The notes under the pieces are model-generated. The model searched no databases and was not told where the DNA came from. It worked only from the letters and a program-made list of their open reading frames with translations. DNA of 64,000 nucleotides, from NCBI GenBank assembly GCA_963971535.1, contig OZ020601.1:23918471-23982470 (forward strand). Reading direction: 5' to 3'. The translations under genes and the position numbers were made by a program. Below are positions 11,786-25,093 of the stretch, piece after piece (the first letter of the stretch is position 1; every line of letters starts with the position of its first letter). This DNA comes from Notolepis coatsorum (Eukaryota > Chordata > Actinopteri > Aulopiformes > Paralepididae).

Positions 11786-13381
11786 CAGTGGCGGCCGGTG
11801 GGTTTCGCCACTAGGGGGCGCTATACCAAACATTTTGCAAAATGCAAACATGTACAGTACCACGCAACACTCATTGCCAGACGTGAGCAATTCGACTCAC
11901 GCTCACGGCAATGAATCGGCTCTTATGAACGAGTCGCTCAGCTGTTACTACAACAACACACAACCAGTCAAATAAAGTATAGTCTAGACTCTAATTCACA
12001 ACTTGAAACACAATATATAAATAGAAAAGTTAGAAACAAAACTGGCCCGTCTACAAACACAGGCAGATCTCTCCCTCTCTCCTTCTCTCTCTCACACACA
12101 GCGCGACGTGGAATCGATTCGTTACACAATCAGACCTATTATATACCAAGAATAACTTCAGTATGAGTACAGGGCTGTACACATATTTTGCATATTGTTA
12201 AACGAGCCAAGGCTAGCTATTAAACTATCGATATGAATCGAAAATCTGGGACCCTGATGTAAACAAGACAAACGTCTTTCTCTGGTCTGCATCCCCTTAA
12301 CAATTGTGTGTATTGAGCCGTACTGTATTGTACCCATTCTGCAATCTGTTAATAAAGTTCTCATTCATTCATTCATTCATTCAAACATAGACGATATTGA
12401 ACAAGCCATAATCCACGTATTTTCAATCCGAGAGAGCTGCAGTAGTTAAATCAATGAGCCATCGAGATAGTCAGTGTGGTAAGTAACGTTATTATTGCAT
12501 CCAAGATTGATACAGATACAGAGAGAGAGAGAGAGAGAGAGAGACTCACTGTTTAGTTGAACGTCCAGGGCCAAGTTAGCAGTTAGCCAAGTGTTAGCTC
12601 AGCTGAGCTCGTTGCCACAACACTCAACAAGTACATTCCCTTGTCCATTTCCGCTCGAACAGACTGCAAAACTACCTGGCGTTCTATCGCCATGCTCTAA
12701 GACAAACTCTAACCTTAACCAACTTTGAAAGAGTGCCTAAGCTTAAGAACTTGCAGTCACGGCACGGCACGCTCTAAGACAAACAGCTGCATGCATCTCA
12801 CAACAACACAACTATCTCAACCAAGCTAGAAGCTAGAAATTGGATCAGAGATCGTCTCTGTGAAATTCTGCCATGGAAAGAAATACTGGCGTCGGCCAAT
12901 CAGAGAGCGTCTCCGCGAAATGCGGCTATGGAAAATCCTTCACGGAAGTTCACGCTGCTGGCTAGACCGCTTCAAATCGCGCTCGGATTCCAACATAATA
13001 GTCATATTTCAACGCACAACGCCGTATGCACTGATTGGCTGTGACGGAGACAGCGATCAAACTGTGACGCGCACGCAGAGCGCTATCGCGTATTGCCCCC
13101 GAGAAATACGAAAAAATAAAAAAAATAAAAAAAACGTGATGTCACTTCCTGCTCTGGAAAACGGTGTTTTTTTTATTTAGATAATAACGTTATATTGTGC
13201 ATTGGAAATACAAACATACTTAAAATGAGTAAATATTATTAATTTTAAACATGTTTATATTATTTATAGGGCTATAAAACACAAAAACGAAAAAGTTTTA
13301 TTCTCTTCTTCTCTGATTTAACAGCAGCTGGCCAGCAGGTGGGTCGGCGCCCTAGCGCCCCTAGTGGTAGAGCCGCCACTG
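11786..13381. mobile_element. Non-autonomous hAT DNA transposon (1,596 bp)
   Basis: Begins CAGTGGCGGCC and ends GCCGCCACTG. Terminal inverted repeats share CAGTGGCGG and, a few bases further in, CCACTAGGGG. It is flanked by an exact 8-bp duplication CGGACAAC (11,778-11,785 and 13,382-13,389), the hAT signature. No transposase-like frame exists, so it would need a transposase in trans. It contains a LINE tail (12,232-12,384) and a short (AG)n run (about 12,517-12,543). The sister LTR at 2,635-4,287 has the target only once. Confidence 0.9.
12232..12384 (+). mobile_element. LINE 3' tail fragment inside the hAT element
   Basis: Same 3' UTR as 8,868-9,016 and 40,441-40,589, here ending in an ATTC tail. 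It is part of the hAT element, either as a later insertion or as captured filler. Confidence 0.8.
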
Positions 13382-13922
13382 CGGACAACGTGGTCAAAAT
13401 CAACGGGCGGCGGTGTTTATTAATAAAACCACAGCTTTAGGAATCAACAAGTACATCGTCTCTTTGGTTCCATCTAATTGTCTCTTTCATTCAATCTAAT
13501 CGTCTCTCGGTGCTGTTCGCTGTCTCAGGTTGTCCATGGCAACAACGAGTCCTCTCTTAGTGGTTTGCTGGTCTGGTTGTCAAGGCAACCTGGTCTCCGT
13601 GAGTATCGGTGCTCAGCAGAGAGCGCTCGTTTTTCGTATCGGCGGAGTCTGCTATGAACCTCGGCTCGGTCATCTGGTCTCAAATGGCTCTCTGTGTCAT
13701 CGGCTCTTCAGTAGCCGGCTTGGCGAGTCTCAGGCTCGGTTCTCGAGTTCTGTGTGGCTCTCCAGGTCCTTCTCCGTCTCCTCTGAGTGTCTTGCTCGGC
13801 TCTCGAGTTCTGTGTGGCTCTGCCTCCCAGGGCCTGTCCCCTGTGTGTGTGGCGTGTCTCTTCAGGTCCCTTCTGGTGTGAGTCGTGTCTCTTTCGTGTT
13901 GCCATCAGCCCTTTTTATCAGA

Positions 13923-13961
<39 letters not shown>

Positions 13962-14910
13962 TCCCTGCCTGCCTATTCACGTCCATACGCTTTCCTTATT
14001 TGGCCATATTCCAGCAGGAACTTGTCTGCGGGTCTGGTGACAACATGTTACACAATTTCTTCTTGTGACACAACCGTTTGGGTCTGGTGACAACGGTTTT
14101 CACAGTTTGAATCTGCTGACACTTTACTTGATGAGGGGATCCGTTTCACTGAGAAATACATCATCATGCTTGTGACAAAAATGTTTACCTAGTGTAGATA
14201 AGAACCAGACTACTTTCAGACAGCCCAGACAACAAACCCTATATATCCGTCCTTTAATAGAACACTTTATTTACTGATTAAATAATGTGACCAATATTTG
14301 TATAGTTTTACCTTCTAGTATTTAAGAGTTTCTATTCTTTATTGTGACTAAGTTATTCTAATTGTTCTAAGAGTTATGCCTACATGTAACTTTATTAGTT
14401 TTCTCTATATCCTTGAGGTCTAAAAAACCGTCTAGTCTAACTATTAGAGTTAATGTGTAACTGGTGGCCTTCTACTGTGTAAGGGGAGATTTCCAAATAG
14501 TCTGTGTCACCTTTCTGACCTCTGGGTCTTCGTCAGCAGCTGCCGTGTTGTAACCTGAAATTCCTTCCTTAGGGTAAATATGACCTTTTTTGATCTCAAC
14601 GGTTATTCTGAGTTTGGTTCCTGTTTCAACGATAATGATTTCCTCTCTTGTCAGTTGGAGGTGGCCTAAACCACAGCTGCTAACCAACCAGTGGAATGTG
14701 CATTAACATCATAAACAGTCTTTTGCCCTCCAGATTGTCCTCCATTTGGCTGAGTGCGGGGTGATCTCCCTCTCAAGCCTAGGGTCACAAAAATAACTCA
14801 CATGGGGATATCTAAATGGCCCTTCTATCAATCAGCATTTTGTCTTTCTAATCATTACCTTGTACATTTCAGTTGGCTATGTTCATGTTTTCATTTAGAA
14901 ATATACGACA

Positions 14911-17420
14911 ACAACTTATGCCTCACATTCACCATGCAATGGCGGAGGCGACCATGCAATCAACAACATCATTGGTAAGTGAGTTACTACCGGCGGTAGT
15001 ATCGCGAGAGGTTAAGCGTTGGACTGTGACGTCAGAGGAGACACTTCAGGCTGCGCTGGAATGCACAGACTGGAATGTGTTTCGTGATAACACAGACAAC
15101 CTCAACGAATACACTGAAACGGTGCTTGACTTTGTCTGTACTCTGGTAGAAGAAACAATCCCCTCTACCACAATTAGAATTTACCCAAATCAAAAGCCTT
15201 GGGTAGATAAATCCGTCCGTGAGGCTCTGAAAGTGCGCACCTCAGCATACAACACCGGGCTTGTGACAGGCAACATGGATGAACACAAGACGGCAAGATA
15301 CAACGTCAGGAGAGCAGTAATAGAGGCAAAACGGCGTTATAGGGACAAAGTTGAACTTCAGTTTGAACAGGCTGACTCTAGAGGCAGCCTCAGAACGATG
15401 ACAGATTACAAAGGCACCTCCCTCAAGCTGAACAGTGACATCTCCTTAGCAAATGAACTCAATACCTTCTATGCGAGGTTTGAGGCGGTGAATAACAACA
15501 CCAGCCTACAAACCACTGCAATGGAGGGGGGGGGCGCTGCTGATGGAGATTCAGTGTTCAGAATAACAGAACATGAGGTGAGGAGGACCTTTAAGAAAGT
15601 GAATATCAGGAAGGCAGCAGGACCGGACGGTATCCCCGGCCGTGTCCTAAAAGTCTGTGCCGACCAACTGGCCCCGGTATTCACTGACATATTTAACCTG
15701 TCCTTAGAACAGGCTGTCATCCCCACCTGTTTGAAGAAATCCACCATCATCCCTGTACCCAAAAAATCTACGCCCACTTGCCTCAACGACTACCTAGCTC
15801 TCACCTCCATAGCCATGAAGTGCTTTGAGAAGCTAGTGAAGGGCTACATCTGTTCCTCCCTCCCCATCAACCTGGACCCCCTGCAATTTGCATACCGCCC
15901 CAACAGGTCCACGGAGGACGCCATAGCCCATGTGCTGCACACAGCAGCATCACACCTGGACAAGAGGCAGGGGAACTATGTGAGAATGCTATTCATCGAC
16001 TACAGCTCAGCATTCAATACCATAGTCCCCTCCAAACTCATAGCCAAGCTCAGGGACCTGGGCTTGAACTATGACCTCTGCCAGTGGGTCTTGGACTTCC
16101 TGACGGGCAGACCCCAGGTGGTGAGAGCAGGCAACTGCACCTCCTCATCCATCACCCTCAACATAGGGGCCCCACAGGGCTGTGTTCTGAGTCCCCTCCT
16201 CTACTCCCTGTACACACATGACTGTGTGGCTCAGCGGAGCAACAACACAATCATCAAATTTGCTGACGACACAGTAGTGGTGGGCCTGATCTCTGCAAAC
16301 GACGAGAGGGCCTACCTGGAAGAGGTCAAGGTCCTGGCGGGATGGTGCCAGGAGAACAGACTATCCCTGAACGTCAGCAAAACAAAGGAGATGATTGTGG
16401 ACTTTAGGAGGTCGGGGGTCAAGGACTACAGCCCCCTCAGCATCGACGGGGCACCGGTTGAGAGAGTGAACAGTTTTAAGTACCTCGGAGCCCACATATC
16501 CGAGGACTTGACATGGACCACACACATTGACAGTGTTGTGAAGAAGGCACGACAACGCCTCTACTTCCTCAGGCGCCTAAGGAAGTTCCAAGTCAGTCAG
16601 AAGATCCTTAAGAACTTCTACTCATGTACAATAGAGAGCATCCTGACTGGCAACATCACCTCCTGGTTTGGGAATAGCACTGCACAAGACCGAAGCAGAC
16701 TACAAAGAGTGACACGTTCAGCGGAACGCACAATTGAAGGGGGGCTTCCCACCCTCCAGAACATGTACAACAAGCGGTGCAGGGGTAAGGCTAAGAGAAT
16801 CATCAAGGACTCCAGCCACCCGAACAACTGCCTCTTTGAACTGCTGCGGTCAGGCAAGCGATACCGGAGTCTCAAGGCGAGCACAGAAAGACTCAGAAGA
16901 AGCTTCTATCCCCAGGCCATCAGGCTGCTCAACGAACAATAAACACTATGCAACAACCATCAAATGCACACAGCACACACATCCACACGCACACACTCAC
17001 TTTAAACAAACAACACACTGCAGCACCCACTCTCCACACTTTAGATCACCTAAACACACTTTATATTTATTGGTAAAGGATTTGCACTACAACTCGTACA
17101 CCTTACTGTAAATTGTACCTAAATTGTACCTCATCCCATTTCTGCTTTGCACTATATAGTATTGTATATTAGTATATTGCATAGTATATTGTATATTGTA
17201 TGGTAACTCAGTTACTTCTAGTCTGCACCGAACATTGTACATATGTCTATACTGAACACTGGGACCTCTATTTTTACTTCTTTTTACATGCTACTTTATT
17301 TTATTTCATACTTATCTTGTCTAGCACAGTCTCTGGAGCGTAACAGTAAGAAGCATTTTGTATAAAAGTATTCTGTACTTCTGTATAACAACTATTAAAG
17401 AAACTTGAAACTTGAAACTT
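14911..17420 (+). mobile_element. L2-like LINE, 5'-truncated, with 3' UTR
   Basis: Starts exactly where ERV-A LTR homology ends and includes a long reverse-transcriptase frame, a 3' UTR and a terminal AAACTTG repeat tail near 17,397-17,421. No endonuclease domain precedes the RT. The junction with the LTR could mean that ERV-A inserted at the truncated LINE end, or that the LINE integrated there. No clear duplication separates the two cases. Confidence 0.8.
14912..16942 (+). CDS. L2-like LINE reverse transcriptase (open, N-terminally incomplete)
   Basis: About 676 codons open to a stop at 16,942; the in-frame ATG further left, at 14,873, lies in LTR sequence. The order is: a linker of about 200 residues (ECTDWNVFRDN, KPWVDKSVREAL); RT fingers with KAAGPDGIPGRVLK near residue 245; FAYRPNRSTEDAI near 335; the first catalytic block LFIDYSSAFNT near 370; GAPQGCVLSPLL near 425; and the catalytic FADDTVV near 458. 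The thumb and tail contain NSFKYLGAHISEDLTW and end in SFYPQAIRLLNEQ. The product copies LINE RNA into DNA by target-primed reverse transcription. Catalytic motifs look intact. The upstream apurinic-like endonuclease is absent, so this copy is incomplete. Confidence 0.85.
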   Translation, partial: QLMPHIHHAMAEATMQSTTSLVSELLPAVVSREVKRWTVTSEETLQAALECTDWNVFRDNTDNLNEYTETVLDFVCTLVEETIPSTTIRIYPNQKPWVDKSVREALKVRTSAYNTGLVTGNMDEHKTARYNVRRAVIEAKRRYRDKVELQFEQADSRGSLRTMTDYKGTSLKLNSDISLANELNTFYARFEAVNNNTSLQTTAMEGGGAADGDSVFRITEHEVRRTFKKVNIRKAAGPDGIPGRVLKVCADQLAPVFTDIFNLSLEQAVIPTCLKKSTIIPVPKKSTPTCLNDYLALTSIAMKCFEKLVKGYICSSLPINLDPLQFAYRPNRSTEDAIAHVLHTAASHLDKRQGNYVRMLFIDYSSAFNTIVPSKLIAKLRDLGLNYDLCQWVLDFLTGRPQVVRAGNCTSSSITLNIGAPQGCVLSPLLYSLYTHDCVAQRSNNTIIKFADDTVVVGLISANDERAYLEEVKVLAGWCQENRLSLNVSKTKEMIVDFRRSGVKDYSPLSIDGAPVERVNSFKYLGAHISEDLTWTTHIDSVVKKARQRLYFLRRLRKFQVSQKILKNFYSCTIESILTGNITSWFGNSTAQDRSRLQRVTRSAERTIEGGLPTLQNMYNKRCRGKAKRIIKDSSHPNNCLFELLRSGKRYRSLKASTERLRRSFYPQAIRLLNEQ

Positions 17421-17667
17421 GAGTGGAGGTACTGTATAAAGAGTAGGACCTTGAATACATTACAATGGCTATACCAAAAATAACACCATTATCTCTCCCC
17501 CTCTCTCTCTTTCACTCTCTCTCTATATCTCTCTCTATCTCTCTCTCTCTTCTTGTATTCTCTCTTTCTGCACACTGCCTTTCAAAACACGTGCTGACAA
17601 AGACCAGACAGACTACCCCTGCATCCGTTGCCTGTTAGTTTTAGAAAGGATTTGAATATTGTATCAC
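17421..17667. repeat. CT-rich simple repeat and short spacer
   Basis: CTCT/TCTA repeats at about 17,495-17,560, flanked by unassigned sequence. No gene. Confidence 0.8.
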
Positions 17668-18850
<1,183 letters not shown>

Positions 18851-20190
18851 CTATCCACCTCTGTCTCACCTATGTACAGAGGTGGATAGGGTGGAAAGTG
18901 GCAATGCACCTGCCTATTCAACTGAAACGCTTTCTTTTAAGTCTGTGCCCAGCAGAACCCTTAGATCCTCTGACACTAGTCTCCCAACTGTTCCCCAGGC
19001 TAGAGCAACAAGGCCTGGAGAAGCAGCTCTTAGCTATTACAGTATGTCCTTATAGCCTTTGGATGAACCTGCCCAGAGCATCTATGGGTTTCTGAATCTG
19101 TGGAAATCTTTGAAACGTAATCTCTTGCATGTTACGGCAGGTTCTGCAGGCTGGATTGGGAGCGACAGCATCTGAGAAAGTTAAAGAGAGAATGAAAGAT
19201 ATCTGACGATAAAGAGAAAGGGGGGGATTAACAAAAGCGCAGTGTGGCCCAGCTGTATTTAGCGACATGTCAAACAGGGCTGAACCTGGGAAGAGGAACA
19301 GCTTTTTGAGCTTGCAACATTGGCTGGGGGCTGGATAAACACTGCAACATTGGCTGGGGGCTGGATAAACACTGCAACACGAAGACAAACTAAATAATAC
19401 CGCTGGACGGCGACAGGAGGTGAAGTGAGATGACGGAGTCACCGGCTGCATTTGTGTACTGTACACAGTAAAATCCTAGTATTGTTCCGGATACTGCAGA
19501 GTTGTTCCATGTAATCGGTCTCCCGTTTATAATAGCTGGGATAAGCCCCGACTAGGAGGAACCTAGATATATGATCGCTGGGATATACTGATATTAACCA
19601 GGACACTGAGGCATGTAAACGCCTATCAATATTTACTGTTGGGATTAGAGGTCTGTTTGTTCGTGTGTACAGTACCGGCACGTCGGTAACTGGGATTTGG
19701 AGACGCATATGAGCACCTTATCTGTTGAGGAGTTGAGAATCTTAGACCCCTGGTTCTATTCATAACTTGACAAATATGCTTGTCCTATTATAGCAACGAG
19801 GCCCGTGAGGTTTTCATTTGGCCTTGTGGTGGCGCTATTCTCACAAAACTACAAACATGAACTCAACGGCTTGTCCGATTATGACATTTGAAATGTGTCG
19901 TCCCTTTGTGACATCCTACTCATATTATCAATATGTATTTAATTCGATTCTCAAAATGTCTTGCATGACAACCAAGGACCACAATTTTTAAAGGTTGTAT
20001 AAAGAAAGTTTATAGGGCACAGCGTCAACATGTGTCTGGGGGTGTTTTCATGGATATTATAATTTATGACCTTTATTTTATACTCGGAAATACAATTGAG
20101 AGACAAGCCCTCATTTTCAATGCCGCCGAGATTACAAAAACAATAAGAAGCAATACATTATAATCTAACACCACAAAAACCAACAATTAA
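18851..20190. other. Unassigned region, no gene seen
   Basis: No supported coding sequence. Near 18,846-18,891 there is a short inverted motif around CCACCTCTGT, and near 19,316-19,377 a 30-bp unit (TTGGCTGGGGGCTGGATAAA core) occurs twice in tandem. Confidence 0.4.
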
Positions 20191-20199
20191 ATAGATAAA

Positions 20200-20520
20200 C
20201 AGATAAACAGATACGATATCTAAACAGATAAATAGTTCACAGAATCCAGCACAGATACATTAATTACAAATTACAATCACAAACAGGAATGTTCAGAATA
20301 CATGATCTGCTCAATTTGAGGGATGTTTGGAGCTTATTCCAAGTGGTTGGGGCACTACAGAAAAAGGCTGACCTCCCAAGTTCTGAGTGGCCAGTATAAG
20401 CAGGTAGTTTGAGCAGGTTTACATAGGAACCAGAGTTCCATTCCACCATAGTTTTAATATAGGAGGGATCATTCCAGCAATGGCCTTAAAAATAAACAGG
20501 TACCAGTGTTTATCCTGCTT
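20200..20520 (-). mobile_element. LINE C-terminal fragment
   Basis: On the minus strand a frame of about 60 codons reads LPAYTGHSELGRSAFFCSAP, then TTWNKLQTSLKL. The ELG..AF...AP.TWN.LQ..LKL pattern is the post-RT tail of fish non-LTR elements. GATAAACA-type repeats near 20,190-20,235 would be its tail. Heavily truncated. Confidence 0.5.
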
Positions 20521-20674
20521 CTATAGCCTTTGCTGTCGACAGCCGACAAGAGTCTAGCTCCTCCTTGATTGTATTGTTGATCAGTATAGTGACCTTTTTC
20601 TGCACAATCCATGCTGTTCTACAGGAAACCTGCAGCTCCGCCACAAGACTAATGTAACGTCTGTACGCATGCTG

Positions 20675-20721
20675 AAATAAACGCTGAAACTTACTCCACG
20701 GGTACATTTCAGCGTTTATTT
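20675..20721. repeat. Perfect 15-bp stem hairpin
   Basis: AAATAAACGCTGAAA (20,675-20,689) and its exact complement TTTCAGCGTTTATTT (20,707-20,721) are separated by a 17-base loop. Function unknown. It could be the centre of a decayed foldback element. Confidence 0.7.
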
Positions 20722-20969
20722 TTCTGGTTCCAGTACAGACTGAAACGCCAGCTCACTATACATGTAGCCCTCCGGTTTCAAATGGACAAAAACATTCTAG
20801 AATGGACCACAATTGATTTCCTGTCAGCTATAGACCATTTCACACTTGACAACATAAACATTCTAAATAGGCCCAAGTTTATGTCCTGTTACAGTGTTTG
20901 TTCATATCAATATGTTTATTTTCTGGTGCAGTGTTATGTTTATTTCCTGGTGCAGTGTATGTTTATATT

Positions 20970-20994
20970 AAGGCTGTCAAAGTTAACGCGTTAT
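20970..20994. mobile_element. hAT-like terminal motif, isolated
   Basis: AAGGCTGTCAAAGTTAACGC resembles the terminus of an abundant fish hAT family. No partner end was found nearby, so it may be a fragment. Confidence 0.35.
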
Positions 20995-20999
20995 TATCC

Positions 21000-21440
21000 G
21001 ATCCCCAGCAGCGTATCTTAAAAGTTTTCTGAAAATATAAAAAAAAGTTTCCAAAATTACAAATTGTAATTTGTAATACATACATTATGTTACATTTTCA
21101 ATATGAAAACATGAATATATCACTTATATAACATACATGATATACCTTTTTCCTGTGGTGGATTAGTACCTTATTTACATATAAGTGAGATAGGGCTGAG
21201 CCACCGTCTCCTGGGTGTGAGGGTAGGAGCTGTCTGACTCATCCCAAGACAGAGATAAAACAGATGGAAGGTATCGCTGTCCCTTGGTTTGTTTTTAATT
21301 ACAACCTAGCAACTGTAATGGTCTGCTTGTGCTTGCAGAAAGAACAGTGTTGCGTCGGATGGTGACGTATCCAAACCTTCATAATCTCAGAACCTTTTCT
21401 GTCATATAGTGGATACAAATCTGGTGGAGGCTGACTCATC
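21000..21440. other. Unassigned region
   Basis: No gene or clear repeat. Confidence 0.3.
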
Positions 21441-21441
21441 A

Positions 21442-21606
21442 TCAGCCCCGTCCAACAAACAGATACTCCTCATTGAAAATGTATTAAAAACAAACGTGGA
21501 CGTACAGACAGAATGGGCCAATGTGGCCAGGCAGGTTGTGTTTGTCCGTCTACGTCTGTTTTTAATTAATTTCAATGAGGAGCATCCGTTTGTCGGACAG
21601 GGTTGA
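21442..21606. repeat. Foldback hairpin with arms of about 65 bp
   Basis: The segment 21,442-21,510 (CCGTCCAACAAACAGATACT ... GGACGTACAGACA) is the imperfect inverse complement of 21,540-21,605 (TGTTTGTCCGTCTACGTCTG ... GTCGGACAGG). The arms are separated by about 30 bases. Transcribed from either strand it would form a long stem. It is probably a small foldback or MITE element; a miRNA-type precursor is a less likely alternative. Confidence 0.75.
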
Positions 21607-22668
<1,062 letters not shown>

Positions 22669-23668
22669 GAATGAATGAATGAATGAATGAAAGATTTTTA
22701 TTTTCAAACAAGTATAAAAACAAAAATATTTCTGTTCATTTGACATATACAAAAAATAATAAAAAAAAGACAACAAAAAGAGACACAGATAAACAAATCA
22801 TAGTTTACCCTGTTCGAAAAAGGAGTAGGAAGAAGTATACAATTTTTTTTTTAAATTCCTACCCCTTTTTAAATCAAATTATATAATTGTATTCTATTGT
22901 TAATAATTATATATAAACGCTGTATCTCTATACCATCCAATACATTTATAAATACATTTATATAAATATACATGTACATATATAATATATATATACTAAA
23001 TAAATACCATATGATAATTTCTTAAAATTTTTTATTTACATCTTACACATACTCCCAATCAACACACTTCCTCTTCCAGATACCCATTTAAGAAAGATTT
23101 TTTGTACATCTTTTTAAACTGATTTATGTTTGTACTCTGTTTTAGCTCTAACTCCAGACTGTTCCACAAGTCCACCCCACAGATTGACATGCACATACAG
23201 TACCTTTCATTTTGGTTCTGACACTGAGTATTTTTTTAAGTTTAGCTCTCCTCTCAGATTATAGCCACCTTCTCTTTCCCTGACATTATTTTGTATATTC
23301 TTTGGCAACAGGTTATTTCTGGCTTTGTACATGATTTGTGATGTTTTAAATTTGATCAGATCCATACATTGCAAGGTGTTTGATTTAAGAAACAGTGGGT
23401 TTGTGTGTTCTACAGTATATATCCTACCTTGTTTATTGTCCTTATTGCTCTTTTTTGTAATATTACAAGGGTGCACTTGTGGTTATTTCCACAGACCTCC
23501 ACACAGTAAGACAGATACAGTAAAAACAGTGAACAGTATAAAGTGTGTAATGATTTATGATCCAATATGTGTTTAGTTTCCCCTACAATTCCAGTGCATT
23601 TTGCCAGTTTAGCTCGGACATGGCTTACATGGGGTTTCCAGCTTATTTTGTGGCCTATGTTCACTCCA
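22669..23668 (-). mobile_element. CR1/Rex-like LINE 3' part
   Basis: Minus strand. From about 23,668 it encodes LGVNIGHKISWKPHVSHVRA, then a YLSYCVEVCGN-type segment, QKRAIRTINKVGYIL, LIKFKTSQIMYKARNNLLPK and EREGGYNLRGELNLKK. This is the thumb and post-RT region of a fish CR1/Rex-like element. Frames change at least once, near 23,410-23,475. The 3' UTR ends in an (ATTC)n tail, seen on the plus strand as GAAT repeats at 22,669-22,692. Same family as 25,496-27,350. Confidence 0.75.
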
Positions 23669-23996
23669 AGAAATAGAGAAGGATAGAGAGACGGGGTGAG
23701 AGACGGGGAGAGAGAGGGAGAGAGAGAGGGGGAGAGAGAGGGGGGGGGGTAGAGAGATAGAGAGAGGGGGAGAGAGGGAGAGAGAGGGAGGGAGAGGGAG
23801 GGAGAGGGAGAGACAGAGGGGGAAGAGAGAGAGAGAGAAGGAGGGAAAGGGAGGGAGAGACAGAGGGGGGGGGGGGAGAGAGAGAGAGGGTAGAGAGAGA
23901 GAGGGGGAGAGAGGGAGAGAGAGGGAGGGAGAGGGAGAGACAGAGGGGGGAGAGAGAGAGGGAGGGGAGAGAGAGAGAGGGAGAGAGAGCGAGAGA
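23669..23996. repeat. GA/GGGA-rich simple repeat
   Basis: About 330 bp of GAGA, GGGAGA and G-run repeats. No gene. Confidence 0.95.
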
Positions 23997-24829
23997 GCAC
24001 CAGTTGTTAACCACCGCTCACAGCTGCACTGCTCAGCTTCCCAAGAGAGCTCTTTTTGGGTGCATCTCAGAACACAAGGAACACTTTTCCACAGAGGACC
24101 CGGCGGGTGTGGAGGAGGGGTGGGACAGGGCGAGGGTAGCAAAGCCATTCCCCCAAATATTTACCCTGGGACTCGGGCTAGTCGGGGCCTGTGGGCCGGG
24201 GCGTTAGGGGCAGTGTGGAAAGAGGGCGTGACTGTTTAGTGTCTGGGTCCTGTGTAAATACTAGGGGGGAGATCAGAGGCTCGCGCTGCCCTAATTGCCA
24301 CCATGTTTATACCTACACATCTAGGCAGCGCTGCTAAGCACTGAGTGACTTCTAACATGGAAGTTCATCATGGGAACTGTCACCGGGGGAATAACTCAGT
24401 CCATGTCAGGGGAGGGTCTGTATTGTCTCTATGACAAACGGTTCAAAAGGGGGAAAACATGCCACAGAGAGGTAAGTGCTCTGTGTGGCAACTCATCTGA
24501 AAACTGCTGAGACCGCTAATGAGAATCAGGCCGTCACGCTCCTACCTTCTCATTTCTCAAGTTATTTTAAGTCCCTTAACCATTTAATAGTGGAAATCTA
24601 AGATCCCGTCTGAGCTCAGGGTATCATTTGCCGTGCCGTATAACTGCCATAGGCCTGCAGCTTTTATGGAAATTAAAATAGATGAAAATTAATTCTCCAA
24701 ATTACAGTGCAGTCGAGGCCCCCCTGCTTACTAATCTGCGCGCCACAGACGGAGAGCGTGTGGAGACATTTATCACCTTTCTCTTTTTAAAGAGTTCTGA
24801 CGGAGCCGAGGAGGTGTCTGCCAGGCTCT
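23997..24829. other. Single-copy-looking DNA, no gene seen
   Basis: This stretch has balanced composition and no resemblance to the other repeats in the window. It contains no frame I can support as coding. It is one of the few candidates here for ordinary unique intergenic or regulatory DNA. Confidence 0.35.
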
Positions 24830-24832
24830 TGC

Positions 24833-24901
<69 letters not shown>

Positions 24902-24950
24902 GCATGCACACACACACACACATACACACACACACACACACACATGCACG

Positions 24951-24990
<40 letters not shown>
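24830..24990. repeat. (GACA)n then (CA)n compound microsatellite
   Basis: GACA units at about 24,830-24,902, followed by CA repeats with CACG and CATG interruptions to about 24,990. Confidence 0.97.
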
Positions 24991-24992
<2 letters not shown>

Positions 24993-25093
24993 CACATACG
25001 CACACTTCCTGCAGCAGCATGCCTCTCTCCTCAGTCCTCCTCACTCCTCCCTCACAAACACACACACTATCACAATTAAGACACAAGCCTCAG

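Larger units (their letters stand above)
2635..14910 (-). mobile_element. ERV-A: minus-strand LTR retroelement, gag visible, pol not seen
   Basis: Two long direct repeats, 2,635-4,287 and 11,656-14,910 (the second split by a hAT element), bound about 7.4 kb of internal DNA. Read on the minus strand, each repeat begins TGTCG and ends TTCA, the TG...CA form of an LTR. Next to the 5' LTR is a primer site resembling the His-tRNA type. Next to the 3' LTR is a purine tract (AAGGGTGGAT). The only clear coding part is a gag with two zinc knuckles; no reverse transcriptase or integrase is seen, so it is probably non-autonomous. The LTRs are nearly identical by eye, which points to a young insertion. 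I found no exact target duplication; the right end abuts the L2-like LINE. Confidence 0.8.
11656..14910 (-). repeat. ERV-A 5' LTR, split by a hAT insertion
   Basis: Pieces 11,656-11,785 and 13,390-14,910 together correspond to the LTR at 2,635-4,287. The translated shadow frames of the two copies are the same apart from the length of the (AG)n run, so divergence is very low. Confidence 0.85.

Noticed and set aside
2635-14910. Segmental duplication as the cause of the 1.65-kb direct repeats
   Set aside because: TG...CA ends, a primer site and a purine tract at the inner edges identify them as LTRs.
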